Assembly: GCF_024804185.1 (NCBI RefSeq)
Contig: NZ_CP101657.1
Coordinates: 434,001 to 498,000 of the forward strand
DNA from: Wolbachia endosymbiont of Aedes albopictus
GTDB lineage: Bacteria > Pseudomonadota > Alphaproteobacteria > Rickettsiales > Anaplasmataceae
DNA: 64,000 nt
Reading direction: 5' to 3'
Shown here in pieces: positions 9,279-18,922 of the stretch. The notes beneath the pieces were generated by a model that was not told where the DNA came from, made no database searches, and saw only the letters and a list, made by a program, of their open reading frames with translations. Both the position numbers and the translations under genes were made by a program. The first letter of the stretch is position 1. Each line of letters opens with the position of its first letter.

Positions 9279-12011
9279 TTACCCAACAAACTTAGATTTT
9301 ATGCTAAACTGTGCTGCCACTAACTTTGCAACCGGTACTCTATAGGGTGAGCATGAAACATAATCCACCCCTGACTTGATGAGAAACTCTATAGATTTTG
9401 GATCTGCTCCATGCTCTCCACATATACCCAGCTTTATTTCTTTTCGGGTTTTTTTGCCTCTTTCAATGGCTATCTTGATTAACTCCCCTACCCCTTCGAT
9501 GTCCAGCACTTCAAATGGGTCGTTTTCGAATATGTTGCTTTCCTTATAAGAATCAAGGAAATTAACTGAATCATCTCTTGAAAGTCCCATGGTTGTTTGC
9601 GTTAAATCATTAGTGCCAAAACTAAAAAACTCTGCATGTTTTGCTAACTTATCAGCAATCAGTGCTGCTCTTGGTAGTTCTATCATCGTTCCAATTGAAT
9701 AAGCCTTGTCTGATGTCATTCCAGCGCGTGACGCTGGAATCTGCATCTGGATCCCAGCTGAGATGACAGAGGATTCTTTCTTTGCTAGCTCGCATATCAG
9801 AATAAACTCTTTCTCATTCATTATAAAAGGGATCATGATCTCAGGCTTGATTTCTACACTTTTTTCCTTTTTTAACTCATTTGCAGCATTAAGTATTGCC
9901 CTAATCTGCATGCTATATATTTCAGGATGAGAAATGGCAAGTCTACAACCTCGATGGCCAAGCATTGGGTTCTTTTCTGATAACTGTGCTATTTTATTTT
10001 TTACTGATTCAACTGACTTATTGAGCGATTTAGCAATTTTTTCTATAGTAGACTGATTATTGGGTAAAAATTCATGTAAGGGTGGATCAAGCAACCGTAT
10101 AGTGACTTCCCTGCCCTCCATAATAGAAAATATTTCTTTGAAATCAGACTTTTGCATTTCTTCTAGTTTAATGAGCGCATTTGCCCTTTCATTTTCATCG
10201 TCAGCTATTATCAACTTTTGAATGAATTCGATTCTATCGCTAGCAAAAAACATATGTTCTGTGCGACACAAGCCTATACCTTCTGCACCGAATTCTTTTG
10301 CAATTTTTGCATCTTTTGGAGTATCAGCGTTCGCTCTCACTTTGATCGTTTTGATTTCATCTATCCAGTTGATTATCGTTTTGAATTCTTGCGATAATTC
10401 AGGTGAAATTGTAGGAAGAATGCCAAGGATAACCTCCCCTGTTCCTCCGTTGATGGTAATTGGTTCACCTTTATTTACTTTTGTATCCCCTACAGAAAAG
10501 AAAGTTCCATCTTTATCGATATAAAGTCCACTCACACTGCAAATGCATGGCTTACCCATTCCACGGGTTACAACAGCAGCATGCGAGGTCATCCCTCCCC
10601 GTGCTGTTACTATGCCACTTGCAGCATTCATTCCATTAATATCTTCAGGACTCGTTTCTGACCTTACTAAAATCACTTTTTTGCCCTGCTCTGCAGCTTT
10701 TTCAGCATCACTTGCACTAAACACTACATATCCAGAAGCAACCCCTGGAGAAGCCGGCAGCCCCTTCCCTATTACTTTTTGGTCACTCTTAACGTCAAGA
10801 ACTGGATGCAATAAATTGTCAAAGGTTTTTGGATCAATTCTCAATATTCCTTCTTCTTTTGTAATCGTTCCTTCGTTTACCATATCAACTATTATGCGAA
10901 TAGCAGCTTCAGCCGTGCGCTTGCCAGACCTAGTCTGCAAAATCCATAACTTACCGTCCTGCACAGTAAATTCGATATCCTGCACGTCTTTATAATGCCT
11001 TTCAAGTTTTTCACATACCACACATAATTCTCGGTAGACACTTGGCAGCAACTTCTCCATGGTGTTTTTTTGCTCTCCGTCAATTGGCATAGGAGTATAA
11101 ACACCAGAAACCACATCCTCACCCTGAGCATTAACCAAAAACTCACCAAAAAGCTTTTTTTCTCCAGTTGAAGGATTTCGTGTAAATATCACACCAGTTG
11201 CAGAATTATCATTTAAATTACCAAAAACCATTGCTTGCACGTTGACCGCTGTTCCAAGGTTTTCAGGAATATTATGTATTCTTCTATAGGAAACAGCCCT
11301 ATCATTTTTCCAAGAGGCAAATACTGCATTAACTGAGTTTAACAATTGCTCTTCAACGTTCTGCGGGAAATGTTTCTCAGTTTTTTCATATACTATCTTT
11401 TTAAAATCGTTAACAATTCTCTTTAAAACATCAACATCAGCTAAGCTTTTTGCTCCACTCTTTTGCTGCTCATTATCAACAACATCTTGAAATAGGTGAT
11501 GATCAAGCTGTAGTACAACATTGGAGTACATCATGATGAAACGGCAGTAGCTATCGTAAGCAAAACGTTCGCCACTTTTTTTTGCAAGCCCAACAACGGT
11601 TTCATCATTTAGACCAACATTTAAAATAGTATCAAGCATGCCCGGCATTGAACTAACACTACCAGAGCGTATTGAAACTAATAAGGGGTTATTTAAATCC
11701 CCAAATTTACAACCGATGTCATTTTCGAGCATCGCCATGTAGTTTTTGATTCCACTACATATGTCATTCCAGTGCGTGACCACATTTTTTTCTGGATCCG
11801 AGTAGTCAGCTACTTGGATAACAGAAGATCTATTGTCTTGATAATAGACTTTGCAAGCAGAGGTGGAAATTGTGAAACCAGGTGGAACAGGAATGCCAAC
11901 ATTGCACATTTCTGCTAAATTTGCCCCCTTTCCTCCCAGCAGATTTTTCATTTCTGCATTGCCTTCGCATTTACCCTGGCTAAAGTAATGTATTAACTTT
12001 TCCCCCATCAT
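9279..12011 (-). CDS. ppdK: Pyruvate, phosphate dikinase
   Basis: PPDK interconverts pyruvate + ATP + Pi and PEP + AMP + PPi; in Wolbachia it probably replaces pyruvate kinase and supports gluconeogenesis. The protein has about 910 residues: an N-terminal nucleotide-binding domain (LLGGKGANLAEM near 25-36), the swivelling phosphohistidine domain (GGMTSHAAVVTRGMGKPC, His in TSHA), and a C-terminal PEP/pyruvate barrel (LCRTEHMFF, SFGTNDLTQTTMG, GICGEHGADP with the catalytic Cys). The ATG at 12011 has GGAG upstream; the frame continues to an ATG at 12047. Two palindromic repeats are translated within it (9713-9775 and 11760-11825), which explains why it is longer than typical PPDK. Pyrophosphatase (47912) would pull the reaction. 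Confidence 0.95.
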   Translation of the reverse strand: MMGEKLIHYFSQGKCEGNAEMKNLLGGKGANLAEMCNVGIPVPPGFTISTSACKVYYQDNRSSVIQVADYSDPEKNVVTHWNDICSGIKNYMAMLENDIGCKFGDLNNPLLVSIRSGSVSSMPGMLDTILNVGLNDETVVGLAKKSGERFAYDSYCRFIMMYSNVVLQLDHHLFQDVVDNEQQKSGAKSLADVDVLKRIVNDFKKIVYEKTEKHFPQNVEEQLLNSVNAVFASWKNDRAVSYRRIHNIPENLGTAVNVQAMVFGNLNDNSATGVIFTRNPSTGEKKLFGEFLVNAQGEDVVSGVYTPMPIDGEQKNTMEKLLPSVYRELCVVCEKLERHYKDVQDIEFTVQDGKLWILQTRSGKRTAEAAIRIIVDMVNEGTITKEEGILRIDPKTFDNLLHPVLDVKSDQKVIGKGLPASPGVASGYVVFSASDAEKAAEQGKKVILVRSETSPEDINGMNAASGIVTARGGMTSHAAVVTRGMGKPCICSVSGLYIDKDGTFFSVGDTKVNKGEPITINGGTGEVILGILPTISPELSQEFKTIINWIDEIKTIKVRANADTPKDAKIAKEFGAEGIGLCRTEHMFFASDRIEFIQKLIIADDENERANALIKLEEMQKSDFKEIFSIMEGREVTIRLLDPPLHEFLPNNQSTIEKIAKSLNKSVESVKNKIAQLSEKNPMLGHRGCRLAISHPEIYSMQIRAILNAANELKKEKSVEIKPEIMIPFIMNEKEFILICELAKKESSVISAGIQMQIPASRAGMTSDKAYSIGTMIELPRAALIADKLAKHAEFFSFGTNDLTQTTMGLSRDDSVNFLDSYKESNIFENDPFEVLDIEGVGELIKIAIERGKKTRKEIKLGICGEHGADPKSIEFLIKSGVDYVSCSPYRVPVAKLVAAQFSIKSKFVG
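9713..9775. repeat. Palindromic element inside ppdK (3' part)
   Basis: This is a first-family palindrome (TTCCAGCGCGTGACGCTGGAA plus a partial ATCCCAG arm). It is read in frame as part of PPDK, giving QMQIPASRAGMTSD just before the conserved GTMIELPRAAL strand of the barrel domain. Confidence 0.85.
11760..11825. repeat. Palindromic element inside ppdK (5' part)
   Basis: This is a first-family palindrome with arms TTCCAGTGCGTGAC and GTCAGCTACTTGG, translated in frame as VADYSDPEKNVVTHWNDI in the N-terminal domain of PPDK. Confidence 0.75.
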
Positions 12012-12218
12012 TTTCTCCGGATTTTCACTGATAAACACATTGTACATATAGTTCCAATAAACCTGTGAGAACTTGAAACCTTAGGATAATAAATTTTACA
12101 AAATTTTGCAACAACGTTCCTTCTGGCAACATCAGTAAAGTTAACAAAAAAGATGACAAATTATTGAATTATTATCAATAAGAATATATAATATAAAGAT
12201 ACATTTAAAAATTTTTTT

Positions 12219-13070
12219 ATGGCTCTTTCTAAATTTCTCGACCCCAAGAATGATGTTGCGTTCCGGCGTATTTTTGGTACTGAAAAAAATAAAGACATCC
12301 TCATTCACTTTCTCAATGATATTTTGGGGTTCACTGGCAAAGATGAAATAAAAGAAATAGAATTCCTCAGCACTATTCAAGATGCTGAAATTGCCTCTAA
12401 AAAACAAAGTATCGTTGATGTTCTTTGCAGGGATGAAAATGGGGTGCAAGTAATAGTCGAAATGCAAGTTGCCAAAACTAAAGGCTTTGAAAAACGCGCT
12501 CAATATTACGCTGCTAAAGCTTATTCAAGGCAAGCTGATAAAGGTGATCAATATCAGGATCTTAAAGAAATCATTTTTATAGCTATTGCTGATTGTATTC
12601 TCTTTCCTAATAAATCTGAGTATAAGTCAGATCATGTAATGTTAGACAAAGATAGCTATGAACATGATTTAAAAGATTTTTATTTTACATTTATTGAGTT
12701 ACCAAAATTTCCTAAAACTAAAGAAGACCAATTGGAGAGTATAGTTGAAAAATGGATCTATTATTTTAAATATGCAGATGAAACTAGCGAAGAAGAATTG
12801 GAAAAGATAATAGGTAGTGATGTAATAATTAAAAAGGCATATGAAGAACTAAATAGATTCAACTGGTCAGAGAAAGAATTTATTGCCTACGAACAGGAAA
12901 TAAAACGTATTCGTGATGAACGGGCTGTTCTTGAACAAAAACTTGATGATGCTAAAAAGGAAGGAAAAATTGAAGTTGCAAAAACAATGCTAGCTAATAA
13001 TGTTGATGTCACCACTATTGTTAAGTTTACTGGCCTCTCCATGAGTGAGATCAAAGAATTGCAGAATTAA
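12219..13070 (+). CDS. Rpn-family recombination-promoting nuclease / PD-(D/E)XK transposase-like protein
   Basis: The 283-residue protein opens MALSKFLDPKNDVAFRRIFG, the hallmark start of the Rpn (PDDEXK_2) family, formerly called a transposase. The nuclease core is visible as FLSTIQDAEIASKKQSIVDVLCRD then VQVIVEMQ (D...ExQ, about 67-88), and the tail has a charged helix followed by a short helical module (about 245-283). Rpn proteins in E. coli are DNA endonucleases that increase RecA-independent recombination. Rickettsiales carry many copies. It stands alone between ppdK and the mutase gene. The reading frame and catalytic pattern are intact. Confidence 0.85.
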   Translation: MALSKFLDPKNDVAFRRIFGTEKNKDILIHFLNDILGFTGKDEIKEIEFLSTIQDAEIASKKQSIVDVLCRDENGVQVIVEMQVAKTKGFEKRAQYYAAKAYSRQADKGDQYQDLKEIIFIAIADCILFPNKSEYKSDHVMLDKDSYEHDLKDFYFTFIELPKFPKTKEDQLESIVEKWIYYFKYADETSEEELEKIIGSDVIIKKAYEELNRFNWSEKEFIAYEQEIKRIRDERAVLEQKLDDAKKEGKIEVAKTMLANNVDVTTIVKFTGLSMSEIKELQN

Positions 13071-13176
13071 GTGGACCCGCAAACGGTTACACGAAATAAT
13101 GCTGCAGCCTGACCAGATAATAAGTACATTTAGCCTATTTATCTTTATACTTTCATGCCAATTTTATAAATCAAAT

Positions 13177-14532
13177 TTATTTCTGTGAGTAGCTACAATT
13201 TAAAGACCTTGCTTCATCAATGTAATGGAACAAAACCTTTTTAGTAAGTTCAAAACTTTCTAAAGTCTCTCCTTCGCATCTTGCTGTAATGCAGTTTTGC
13301 GTATTTGATACCCTAAGAAGCCACCAACCTTTATTATCGGTTACTTTAACACCATCAAGATCTGAAAATACAATATTTTGCTTCTCTAGTGTTTTCTTTA
13401 TTGATTCAATTATTTGAAATTTTTTCTCATCTTTAACTACAATCTTCACTTCATGAGTGATATATAACTTTGGTAAATCCTTAATCACCTGAGATAGGCT
13501 TTGGTTTTTCTTAAGCAAAATGTCAACTGCTTTAACAGCAGAATATAGACCATCATCAAAACCCAGCTCAGAAAAGAAAAAATGCCCGCTTAATTCACCG
13601 GCAAACTTTGCCCCTTCCTCTACCATCTTTTTCTTAACTAGTGAATGTCCAGTAGCGCAGGTAATAACTTGCCCTCCTAACTTACTAACAAAATCATACA
13701 CTTTCATACTCATTTTTACGTTGGCAATAACTTTGCTTTCTGGATACTCCTTCAACACTTCACGTACAAAAATTATAAACAAATGGTCATTGGAAACAAC
13801 GTCGCCTTTATTATCAATTAAGCGCATCCTATCGCTATCACCATCTAGCGCAATGCCAAGATCACATCCATATTCTTTCACAATGTCAATTAATTGAGCG
13901 AGATTTTTTTCCTCTATGGGATCTGGATCATGCAGTGGAAATGCCCCATCTATAGAGTTATTGGTTACGATATGCGTATGACCAGGCAAGATCTTTTCAA
14001 TACACCTTATAATTCCACTTGCTGGACTATTTCCACAATCCCAGGCTATTTTTAATTTCTGTGTAGTATTATTCTTCACTGCACTTTTTAATATGCAAAT
14101 GTACTCACTATATATATTTATGTTAATTAAGCTTCCAATTCTTGTACTGTCTTTAATTGGATTGCTTATAATTTCCTTTGTTTCTTGATCTGAGAAGACT
14201 TTTTTATTACTAAAAAATTTAAAGCCATTATATTCGCTGGGGTTATGAGAGGCGGTTATTATGATACCAAGATCCGCCTGTGTGATTTGTGTTGCAGCGT
14301 AGAGCATAGGTGAAGAGCATAGTCCAACGCGTATAACATTTGCTCCAGATAAAGTTAAGCCCCTAATTAATTCTCTTTCTATACCTGGTGAATCTATTCT
14401 GCTGTCGTAGCCGACACAAACACTAGCTACGGTTTGGCCAAACTTTCTACCTATCTCGTACCCATCATTAATCTGCAAATCTTTGCCTACTATACCTCTA
14501 ATATCGTATTTTCTTATAATGGTATTGTCCAT
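13177..14532 (-). CDS. manB: Phosphomannomutase/phosphoglucomutase
   Basis: This alpha-D-phosphohexomutase has 451 residues. The phosphoserine loop is ITASHNPSEYNGFKF (about 89-103), the metal-binding loop is ALDGDSDRMRL (about 230-240), the sugar-binding loop is GELSGHFFF, and the C-terminal phosphate-binding loop is ARCEGETLESF. It interconverts 1- and 6-phosphohexoses (glucose or mannose). The pathway it serves in Wolbachia, which lacks lipopolysaccharide, is unclear. It reads toward the Rpn gene and is transcribed alone. Confidence 0.88.
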   Translation of the reverse strand: MDNTIIRKYDIRGIVGKDLQINDGYEIGRKFGQTVASVCVGYDSRIDSPGIERELIRGLTLSGANVIRVGLCSSPMLYAATQITQADLGIIITASHNPSEYNGFKFFSNKKVFSDQETKEIISNPIKDSTRIGSLININIYSEYICILKSAVKNNTTQKLKIAWDCGNSPASGIIRCIEKILPGHTHIVTNNSIDGAFPLHDPDPIEEKNLAQLIDIVKEYGCDLGIALDGDSDRMRLIDNKGDVVSNDHLFIIFVREVLKEYPESKVIANVKMSMKVYDFVSKLGGQVITCATGHSLVKKKMVEEGAKFAGELSGHFFFSELGFDDGLYSAVKAVDILLKKNQSLSQVIKDLPKLYITHEVKIVVKDEKKFQIIESIKKTLEKQNIVFSDLDGVKVTDNKGWWLLRVSNTQNCITARCEGETLESFELTKKVLFHYIDEARSLNCSYSQK

Positions 14533-14670
14533 ACTGCACTGCTTAAGGAGTAACTACTATATAACATAATGGACAAGTGCTCAAGTTTCTTCTTTATTTA
14601 CCATACAATTAATTAATTTTTAAATTAAAATTATTAATATTTAAATATATTCTCTAATAAATATAAAATT

Positions 14671-16284
14671 ATGCCAAAGGAGAACGAAAATGTATTTATA
14701 GCCGAGAGTCAAAGTTTAAATGTAGATGAACAGCAGAAAAAGGATATTTTAGATGTGATTGAATCCTGCAGCAGCTTTCAGGAGATTATAAAACAACTGG
14801 AGAAAAAAAACCTAATCTGGTACTTTATTGGTCCTTTACTACAAGATAAAGACATTAAGGAACAAATGAGCTCAAAGTGGAAGACAGATTTCCAAAAATT
14901 TGAGCAATCAATAAATGAAACACATGGAAAATTTGAAACATTTTTACTAGATCAAAGTTTCTTGGCGTATTCAACAAAAGGTAATGACTTTAACATCAGG
15001 TTTGAAAATAAAGAAGAGTCAATAAAAATTAGTAATATTTTAAGGGCCAACAATAAAGATGAGGTTTATCACATATCTCTAGGAAGAGACAGTCGAATAA
15101 CTGCTTACAAAAAGAATAAAAACGAGAGGTACTATGATTTTGCTGGTCCCAGTTCATGTGAAATGACCATTAACTGGCAGGCTAAGGATTCTGAAGGTAA
15201 CAGCATAGATTGTAGCATGACCGTAAAATTGGATTCTGGTGGTATACAGAGTGTTATTGGTGAGCCAAAGTTTGGTGATTTAAAGTTCACACCAGAGGAG
15301 ACAAAAGATAAAATATTAAAATTAGTTGAGCAGAATAAAGAAGTTTTTATCAATGGAAAAACTCTGTACAAAGCTTTTACTGACATGGGCCAAAGTGTCG
15401 ACAACACACAAGGCCCATCATCGCAATTGCCTATACTAAGTAGCAGTGCACCTTCTTCGCGTAGAAGTTCTTTGTCTAGTGTTAGTGAATTTAGTGATGA
15501 AGATGAAATATTTGAGGATGATATGCCTAGTGATGAAGAAGAGTATAAACAAGAAGGATTAAAAGATAAAGTAGACAAAATTATAAATGAAATTGAGGAA
15601 TTAGAGGAAGAAAAAGAAACATTTGCTAAATATTTTGCAGCGCAGACAAAGCAGCTTGAGGATCTAAGATTAGAACGTAACTCCTTAAAATCCACACTTG
15701 CGGAACTTGAAGAGAGTTATAAAGAAAAGGAAGACATATTACAAGAAGAGCTGAAGTCTGTCAAAGAGAGTCTAGAGCAACTGCAGAACATATTACAGCA
15801 GGAAAAAGGTCAGACAACTCAAACTGAAGTTGAATATGAAAGTAGAGGAACAAGCATGCAGCAGCAAGACCAAAGTATACAAGCTGTAAACAACAACTCA
15901 AGCAGAATAGCTAGTGGGTTAAGACAAGAAAACAAAAAATTGACTAGAGACAAACTAACTATATCTGAACAATTAAAACAAAAAATAAGAAAGATTGACG
16001 AGTTAAAGAAAAATTTAAAGCAATTACAAGAAGAAAATGAACAACTAAAACAAGAGGTTACTAAAAATGCAGGAGTTGATACATCATCTTCAACAGGTCA
16101 AAAAGAAGCTAAAGAAGCAGAAGTTATACCGCAAAACATTATGGATTGGCCTGTTCCAATTCCAGACGATAAACCGGAAGAGCAGGAAACTCCATTAGAG
16201 CCAATCAAGGTAAATACAGAATTATCAGATCCAAAATCAATCTCTGCTGAGGTTTCGGAAAAATCTCCTCCTCTTTCAAAATGA
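14671..16284 (+). CDS. Large coiled-coil protein, unknown function, candidate effector
   Basis: The 537-residue protein has no recognised family. Residues 1-240 look globular (mixed charged, with ITAYKKNKNERYYDF and a Gly-rich strand TVKLDSGGIQSVIG). Residues about 250-295 are Ser-rich and acidic (SSAPSSRRSSLSSVSEFSDE, then DEDEIFEDDMPSDEEE), like a disordered linker. Residues about 300-475 are strong heptad-type coiled coil, broken by a Gln/Asn-rich segment. The tail is Pro-rich (WPVPIPDDKPEE). There is no signal peptide or membrane segment. This layout resembles host-interacting proteins secreted by type IV systems, but that is inference only. Confidence 0.8.
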   Translation: MPKENENVFIAESQSLNVDEQQKKDILDVIESCSSFQEIIKQLEKKNLIWYFIGPLLQDKDIKEQMSSKWKTDFQKFEQSINETHGKFETFLLDQSFLAYSTKGNDFNIRFENKEESIKISNILRANNKDEVYHISLGRDSRITAYKKNKNERYYDFAGPSSCEMTINWQAKDSEGNSIDCSMTVKLDSGGIQSVIGEPKFGDLKFTPEETKDKILKLVEQNKEVFINGKTLYKAFTDMGQSVDNTQGPSSQLPILSSSAPSSRRSSLSSVSEFSDEDEIFEDDMPSDEEEYKQEGLKDKVDKIINEIEELEEEKETFAKYFAAQTKQLEDLRLERNSLKSTLAELEESYKEKEDILQEELKSVKESLEQLQNILQQEKGQTTQTEVEYESRGTSMQQQDQSIQAVNNNSSRIASGLRQENKKLTRDKLTISEQLKQKIRKIDELKKNLKQLQEENEQLKQEVTKNAGVDTSSSTGQKEAKEAEVIPQNIMDWPVPIPDDKPEEQETPLEPIKVNTELSDPKSISAEVSEKSPPLSK

Positions 16285-16314
16285 TGAGTTTTTGTTTCTA
16301 TTGTTAACTATAGC

Positions 16315-17010
16315 TAAGACGTCATACCATCGCGAACCGTCATCCGCCACGAACCGTCATACCGCGATTCATTCGCGGTATCTCATCCGCTAACACATAG
16401 CGGAATGACGAAGATGCCACCGCGAACCGTCATTCCGCCCCAGCGCTAACAAGAGATCCCGCTGCGGGATGACGAATTGCTTAACCGTCATTCCGCCACA
16501 GACCGTCATACCGTCACGAACCGTCATACCGCGATTCATTCGCGGTATCTCATCCGCTAACAAGAGATCCCGCTGCGGGATGACGAATTGCTTAACCGTC
16601 ATTCCGCCACGAACCGTCATTCCGCCGCAGACCGTCATACCGCCACGGTATCTCTTAGCCGCTAACACGTAGCGGGATGACGGTTGTCATGGTGTCATCC
16701 CAGTGCCCAGACACTGGGATCCAGGAAACTTAACTTTAAATAAGCGGCTGCATAATAAAGACTAGATTCCAGCGTCACGCGCTGGAATGACACCCTACTT
16801 AACCGTCATACCGCGATTCATTCACGGTATCTCATCCGCTAACAAGAGATCCCGCTGCGGGATGACGATTGTCAGGCCAGCACCTCTATGATGTCATCCC
16901 AGTGCGTGACACTGGGATCTCATTTCGTAACTTCATAGTATAAATTATTTCAAATTGTATCTATTTGCAAATATAGTAATTTTGCATAAAAAATGAGATC
17001 CCAGATACTG
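16315..17010. repeat. Long array of palindromic repeats
   Basis: The 700-base stretch before the dead IS110 element is almost wholly palindromic repeat. The second family (CCGCGATTCATTCGCGG, CCCGCTGCGGG, GACGAATTGCTTAACCGTCA blocks) fills 16320-16690 and 16800-16870. First-family palindromes (CCCAGTGCCCAGACACTGGG; TTCCAGCGTCACGCGCTGGAA) lie at 16690-16800 and 16890-16925. Positions 16905-17000 form a 90-base AT-rich unit bounded by inverted GGGATCTCATTT ends. Open frames inside are repeat translations, not genes. Confidence 0.85.
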
Positions 17011-17028
17011 TCTCTGCTGTCAAACAAA

Positions 17029-17925
17029 TTATCCAACAAAATTACAATTAAATGGTTGATTATTTTTAAGAATACCAAAAAAGACATGCATTAATTTTCG
17101 CATTAACGCAAGAACTATGACATTTGCCTTTACTTGCTAGACGCTGACAAAACTTTTGAAAATGATTATTATGGTTTTTGACTACGGCATATAAAGAGCT
17201 TTTCGAATACGCTCAGATCCTATTTTGCATATGCAACTTCTCTGACGATCCCGATTGATAATGTCCTGGCAGCAAAAGCTGTAAATTGTTTAGCATTGTC
17301 AAAGTTATCAACTGATGGCATTTCTGCGACAACAGCAGTAAGATATCCTATACCTTTTATAGTCTTAAGGTTTTCCACCATATTTTTTAGATGTGGATAG
17401 TTATTTATATGCTTATTAATTTCTTTTTCGAGAACAATAATTTGCTCCTCTATTGCCAAAATTACTTTAGATATAGCTTCTTTGCAACTGGAATGCATAT
17501 TTTTGTTTTCCAAGCGATTTGTCTGTTGCACCTTATCATCTTTTAGCGATTGCAAGCAACGCCCTAAAATGCCTCATTTCAGGTGCAATGGGCTTCCAAA
17601 GAGCAGGTCTGTTGGCGATACAAAATCTATAGCTGTATCTGATTTATCTGTCTTATTTCTGAGCAGCTCACTTTTGCCAAAAGCTTTCTGGGTTTACTAT
17701 ACTGACATTATGTCCTAAATCGTGCATAAAAGTAGCCAAATCTTCTCCATACCAACTCAAGACATAAATGAGTAAGATTTGCTCCATGGCCATTGCACCA
17801 AACTACAAGTTTTGCAAAACCATCTTGATTATTTTGAAAGACTTTGTGTCGTTTTTTACTGTCCACTAACAAACATCAAATTTCTTTTTTGAAATATCCA
17901 CACCCAAAATAGCATTTACTTGCAT
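17029..17925 (-). pseudogene. IS110-family transposase, broken
   Basis: The N-terminus reads MQVNAILGVDISKKKFDV, the DEDD (RuvC-like) start of IS110 transposases, but a stop follows at once and further stops and shifts break the rest. A readable middle piece (17220-17555) contains LENVENLKTIKGIG-type sequence (NLKTIKGIGYLTAVVAEMP), the helix-hairpin part of the C-terminal domain, and then ARTLSIGIVREVAYAK. The final part, in another frame, ends LALMRKLMHVFFGILK. The last 300 bases are duplicated in inverted orientation at the window start. It is not able to make transposase. Confidence 0.85.
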
Positions 17926-18112
17926 AAAATTGCCTCCAAGACTATAAATAAACTGAGAGTTTAGACTAACCTTGTAATACGGGATATAATTCCAAAAGAT
18001 ACTGTTCAGTCTTTAACTCTATGGGAGGGAAGCAAAATCTGGCTTAATGGCATTAGTGTCGCATCAGCTTCACCCTCCCTGTGAGGTATTTTAGCTCTAA
18101 TGCCTCACATCA
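17926..18112 (-). ncRNA. Non-coding 5' end of IS110, possible bridge-RNA remnant
   Basis: About 190 bases between the transposase start and the next palindromic repeat hold no gene but strong dyads: GTGAGGTATT/AATGCCTCAC at 18081-18108 (10 bp with one wobble) and GGGAGGG at 18023-18029 with CCCTCCC at 18073-18079. IS110 elements are known to carry a structured guide (bridge) RNA in this end. Assigning that role here is inference from position and structure, and the transposase itself is dead. Confidence 0.35.
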
Positions 18113-18420
18113 TAAAGATACAAGTGTCACGCACTGGCATGACAGCAGTCCTACGTCATACCGCCGCGGTATCTCTAGATCCAGCTGCGGGATGACGAAT
18201 TGCTTAACCTTCATACCGCCACGAACCGTCATTCCACCGCGAACCGTCATACCGCGATTCATTCGCGGTATCTCTAGATCCCGCTGCGGGATGACGAATT
18301 TCTTAACCGTCATACCACCACGAACCGTCGTTCCACTGCAGACCGTCATACCGCGATTCATTCGCGGTATCTCTAGGTCCCGCTAACAAGTAGCGGGATA
18401 CTTGATCTTTACAGGGATGA
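18112..18420. repeat. Palindromic repeat array
   Basis: A first-family half palindrome (GTGTCACGCACTGGCATGACA) begins the array, then second-family units alternate CCGCGATTCATTCGCGG, CCCGCTGCGGG and AACCGTCATACC blocks. Both strands have open frames here that are only repeat translations. Confidence 0.85.
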
Positions 18421-18876
18421 CGGTTGTCGTTTAGCACAAACATTAAGAAATTTACCAAACGAAAAAAAAGGCAAAAGAAGCCCTGGTCATTGTCTATTTT
18501 CAGTATTTGGCGTTTTTTAAATCTTAAACACTCCAATTTAGCTGCTTTTAAACGCAACTCACCTTAGTTTAAATGTTTAAGAAATTTACTAAGCAGAAAA
18601 AAAGGCAAAAGAAACCCCGCGTTAGCTAGTTGTCACTCTCTAATCCTGCAAATTGGCGTACTATACTGTCTTAAACGACTTATAAGCGCGTTTCAGCTTA
18701 TATAGGTAAAAACCCAGAAATGTTGTGAAGACATAAGGTGCACATAGTGCAAAAAATTAAAAATAAGACGCCAACTACGTTGTTTTCTTGCTGTTTAATC
18801 TGCACAGATGAAGATAACTGAATACCTTCACTATCATGATAAGAGGGCTGGCGAGGCTTGTCAAGTAAGTTTTTTC
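18418..18876 (-). repeat. Dispersed repeat A, copy 2 (inverted)
   Basis: This is an almost exact inverted copy of 8711-9158, differing at only a few positions in the part compared. The outer end (about 18866-18917) carries AGACTTCTTGTATAG-type sequence also found at the outer end of repeat B copy 1. It abuts the 3' end of lepA. Confidence 0.85.
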
Positions 18877-18922
18877 GTTTCTAACGGTTGTTGCCAAAAA
18901 CTATACAAGAAGTCTTTTAAGA

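Noticed and set aside
15132-15695. 187-codon minus-strand Ser-rich frame opposite the coiled-coil gene
   Set aside because: It is antisense to an acidic/Lys-rich coding sequence, which produces Ser/Leu-rich shadow frames.
16315-17010. Possible CRISPR array
   Set aside because: The repeats are palindromic, vary in unit length and lack uniform spacers; no cas genes are present.
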